Source of the DNA: Polyangia bacterium
GTDB taxonomy: Bacteria; Myxococcota_A; Polyangia; Nannocystales; Nannocystaceae
Direction: 5' to 3'
Assembly (NCBI GenBank): GCA_030429545.1
Contig: JAUIFF010000006.1
Location: 62,001-126,000 of the forward strand
DNA: 64,000 nt
Shown here one piece after another: positions 63,099 to 64,000 of the stretch. The notes under the pieces were generated by a model, which made no database searches, was not told the DNA's origin, and saw nothing but the letters and a program-made list of their open reading frames with translations. The position numbers and the translations under genes are program-made. Position 1 is the stretch's first letter, and each line of letters opens with the position of its first letter.

Positions 63099-64000
63099 AT
63101 GGGCCTGTTTACACGCAAGCCAAAACGTTTGGGATGGGGGCGCGCTGCCGTCGAAACAGTTTACGCCGGCGAACCGTTGGCAGAACTCCTGTCGGCAATC
63201 GAGATCACCGCTGACGTGTTTGGCAACCCGGTGACCTCGCGGCTCGCCGACGAGCTAATCCCAGGCAAATTCGCCGGTCCGCGCACGGCCGTCAACTCGC
63301 TGCGGCGCGAAGGCATCTCCGCGATCCCGGCGATTCCTGCCATCGCCGCCTGGGCACGTTCTTGTATCGGCAAGATTCCCGACGACAACGCCGGCTACGG
63401 CGTGCGCGAAAGCCTGTTTACCCTGGGCGACCTGCGCAAGATTATCCTCGGCCAAGGGCGCGGCGGCTCAGATGCGATTCGCCCTGCCCTCGAGACCTTT
63501 GCCGGGTTTTTGGATGGCGAGGTCGAAGACATCGCCCGACTGCTGATCACCACCCCCAATGGCCGGGCGGATCGCGGAGCTATCTCCTACCTGCGTTCAT
63601 CTCGCGGGCAGATCAAGGCGAGCATGGACGCCCTCGGGGAGTTCCTCGACAACCACCCCGGGGAGACGGGTGACGGCGACTTCGACTATGCCCGCAATGA
63701 CGCGATGTATGCCCTACAAGACCTCGCCAGTCGGTTGCGGGCCCAAACCCCGGCAACCCCGCAACCGGATGCCCAGGTTCCGACGATCGCCGAAGTCTCG
63801 TTGGACAGCGAAGACCACAACAACATCGACGATGATGATGATGACGACGACGTTGATGACGACATCCACTTTCCCAGCCGTCGGCAACGACTGTCGCCGC
63901 AGCAACGCGACGTGGTTTCCGAGCTGCTGATCGAGGCTGCGCAACACGACAGCGAGCCGATGGTGCGAGCCCAGGCCCTCGACGCACTCAACCCGCACAC
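63099..64000 (+). CDS. Hypothetical protein, truncated by the window end
   Basis: ATG 63099 opens a frame without stop to the end of the window, more than 300 residues. It starts MGLFTRKPKRLGWGRAAVET, is followed by a mostly alpha-helical region to about residue 215, an Asp-rich linker (IDDDDDDDDVDDD), and a helical segment that begins another domain (QQRDVVSELLIEAAQHD). I recognise no family; HEAT-like repeats are possible. The 3' part is outside the window. Confidence 0.75.
   Translation, partial: MGLFTRKPKRLGWGRAAVETVYAGEPLAELLSAIEITADVFGNPVTSRLADELIPGKFAGPRTAVNSLRREGISAIPAIPAIAAWARSCIGKIPDDNAGYGVRESLFTLGDLRKIILGQGRGGSDAIRPALETFAGFLDGEVEDIARLLITTPNGRADRGAISYLRSSRGQIKASMDALGEFLDNHPGETGDGDFDYARNDAMYALQDLASRLRAQTPATPQPDAQVPTIAEVSLDSEDHNNIDDDDDDDDVDDDIHFPSRRQRLSPQQRDVVSELLIEAAQHDSEPMVRAQALDALNPH

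Overview
The window is GC-rich and densely coded on both strands. About a dozen of its proteins carry lipoprotein signals, several followed by low-complexity Thr/Asp/Gly/Pro linkers. Together with the stand-alone roadblock/LC7 and DUF4388 proteins, an AgmX/PglI-type C-terminal domain, Fis-type HTH proteins, a myxobacterial-type sigma factor and a large Ser/Thr kinase, this points to a myxobacterium (Myxococcota), probably a Nannocystis/Plesiocystis/Enhygromyxa relative. The taxonomic call is inference from protein style, not from a marker gene.

Layout. 1-8.2 kb: tail of an unidentified gene, an M74-type murein endopeptidase with two downstream genes, a biotin-dependent carboxyltransferase (pccB-type) overlapping a TPR lipoprotein, a zincin-type lipoprotein protease and a tandem universal stress protein. 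8.4-14 kb: central metabolism, with enolase divergent from hom, a hotdog thioesterase, glpX and a lipoprotein in one tight run. 14.2-24.4 kb: cell-envelope lipoproteins (L,D-transpeptidase, DUF4920, alkaline-phosphatase superfamily, LolA-like, S41 protease), a Crp/Fnr regulator, a roadblock-like protein, an AgmX/PglI lipoprotein and a PP2C phosphatase. 24.7-28.6 kb: AraC regulator plus SRPBCC pair, a macro-domain/ADP-ribosylglycohydrolase fusion and a methyltransferase. 29.3-36.9 kb: a self-contained signalling-like cluster with a sigma-70 factor, two divergent related FAD oxidases (one fused to a GNAT acyltransferase) and a zinc-finger/non-RD kinase/TPR protein. 38.3-42.6 kb: TonB-type protein, hydrolase, acyltransferase and RhuM protein, bracketed by two related non-coding hairpin-repeat arrays. 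43.3-54 kb: SWIM-SNF2 helicase, RsmC-like methyltransferase, bi-domain oxidoreductase with asparagine synthase, TPR protein and lipase-like hydrolase. 54.1-64 kb: FHA-DUF4388 protein, Arg/Ser-rich lipoprotein, serine acetyltransferase, Fis-type HTH, a receiver-DUF4388-roadblock/roadblock operon, tRNA-Phe, a NarL-type regulator and a truncated final gene.

Three window-scale patterns are not explained by the gene list. (1) A 10-bp palindromic motif, TGYANNTRCA, occurs 38 times by my hand count, against roughly 1.6 expected by base composition, in genes and gaps alike; only one copy lies between 28.8 and 46.9 kb. (2) At least five unrelated genes are followed by extra, decaying tandem copies of their own 3' end including the stop codon. 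(3) Two arrays of roughly 95-140-bp repeats share one architecture, and each ends in a long hairpin whose two arms differ between arrays in a compensatory way, as expected for a selected folded RNA or single-stranded DNA. Counts and alignments were made by eye and should be recomputed.
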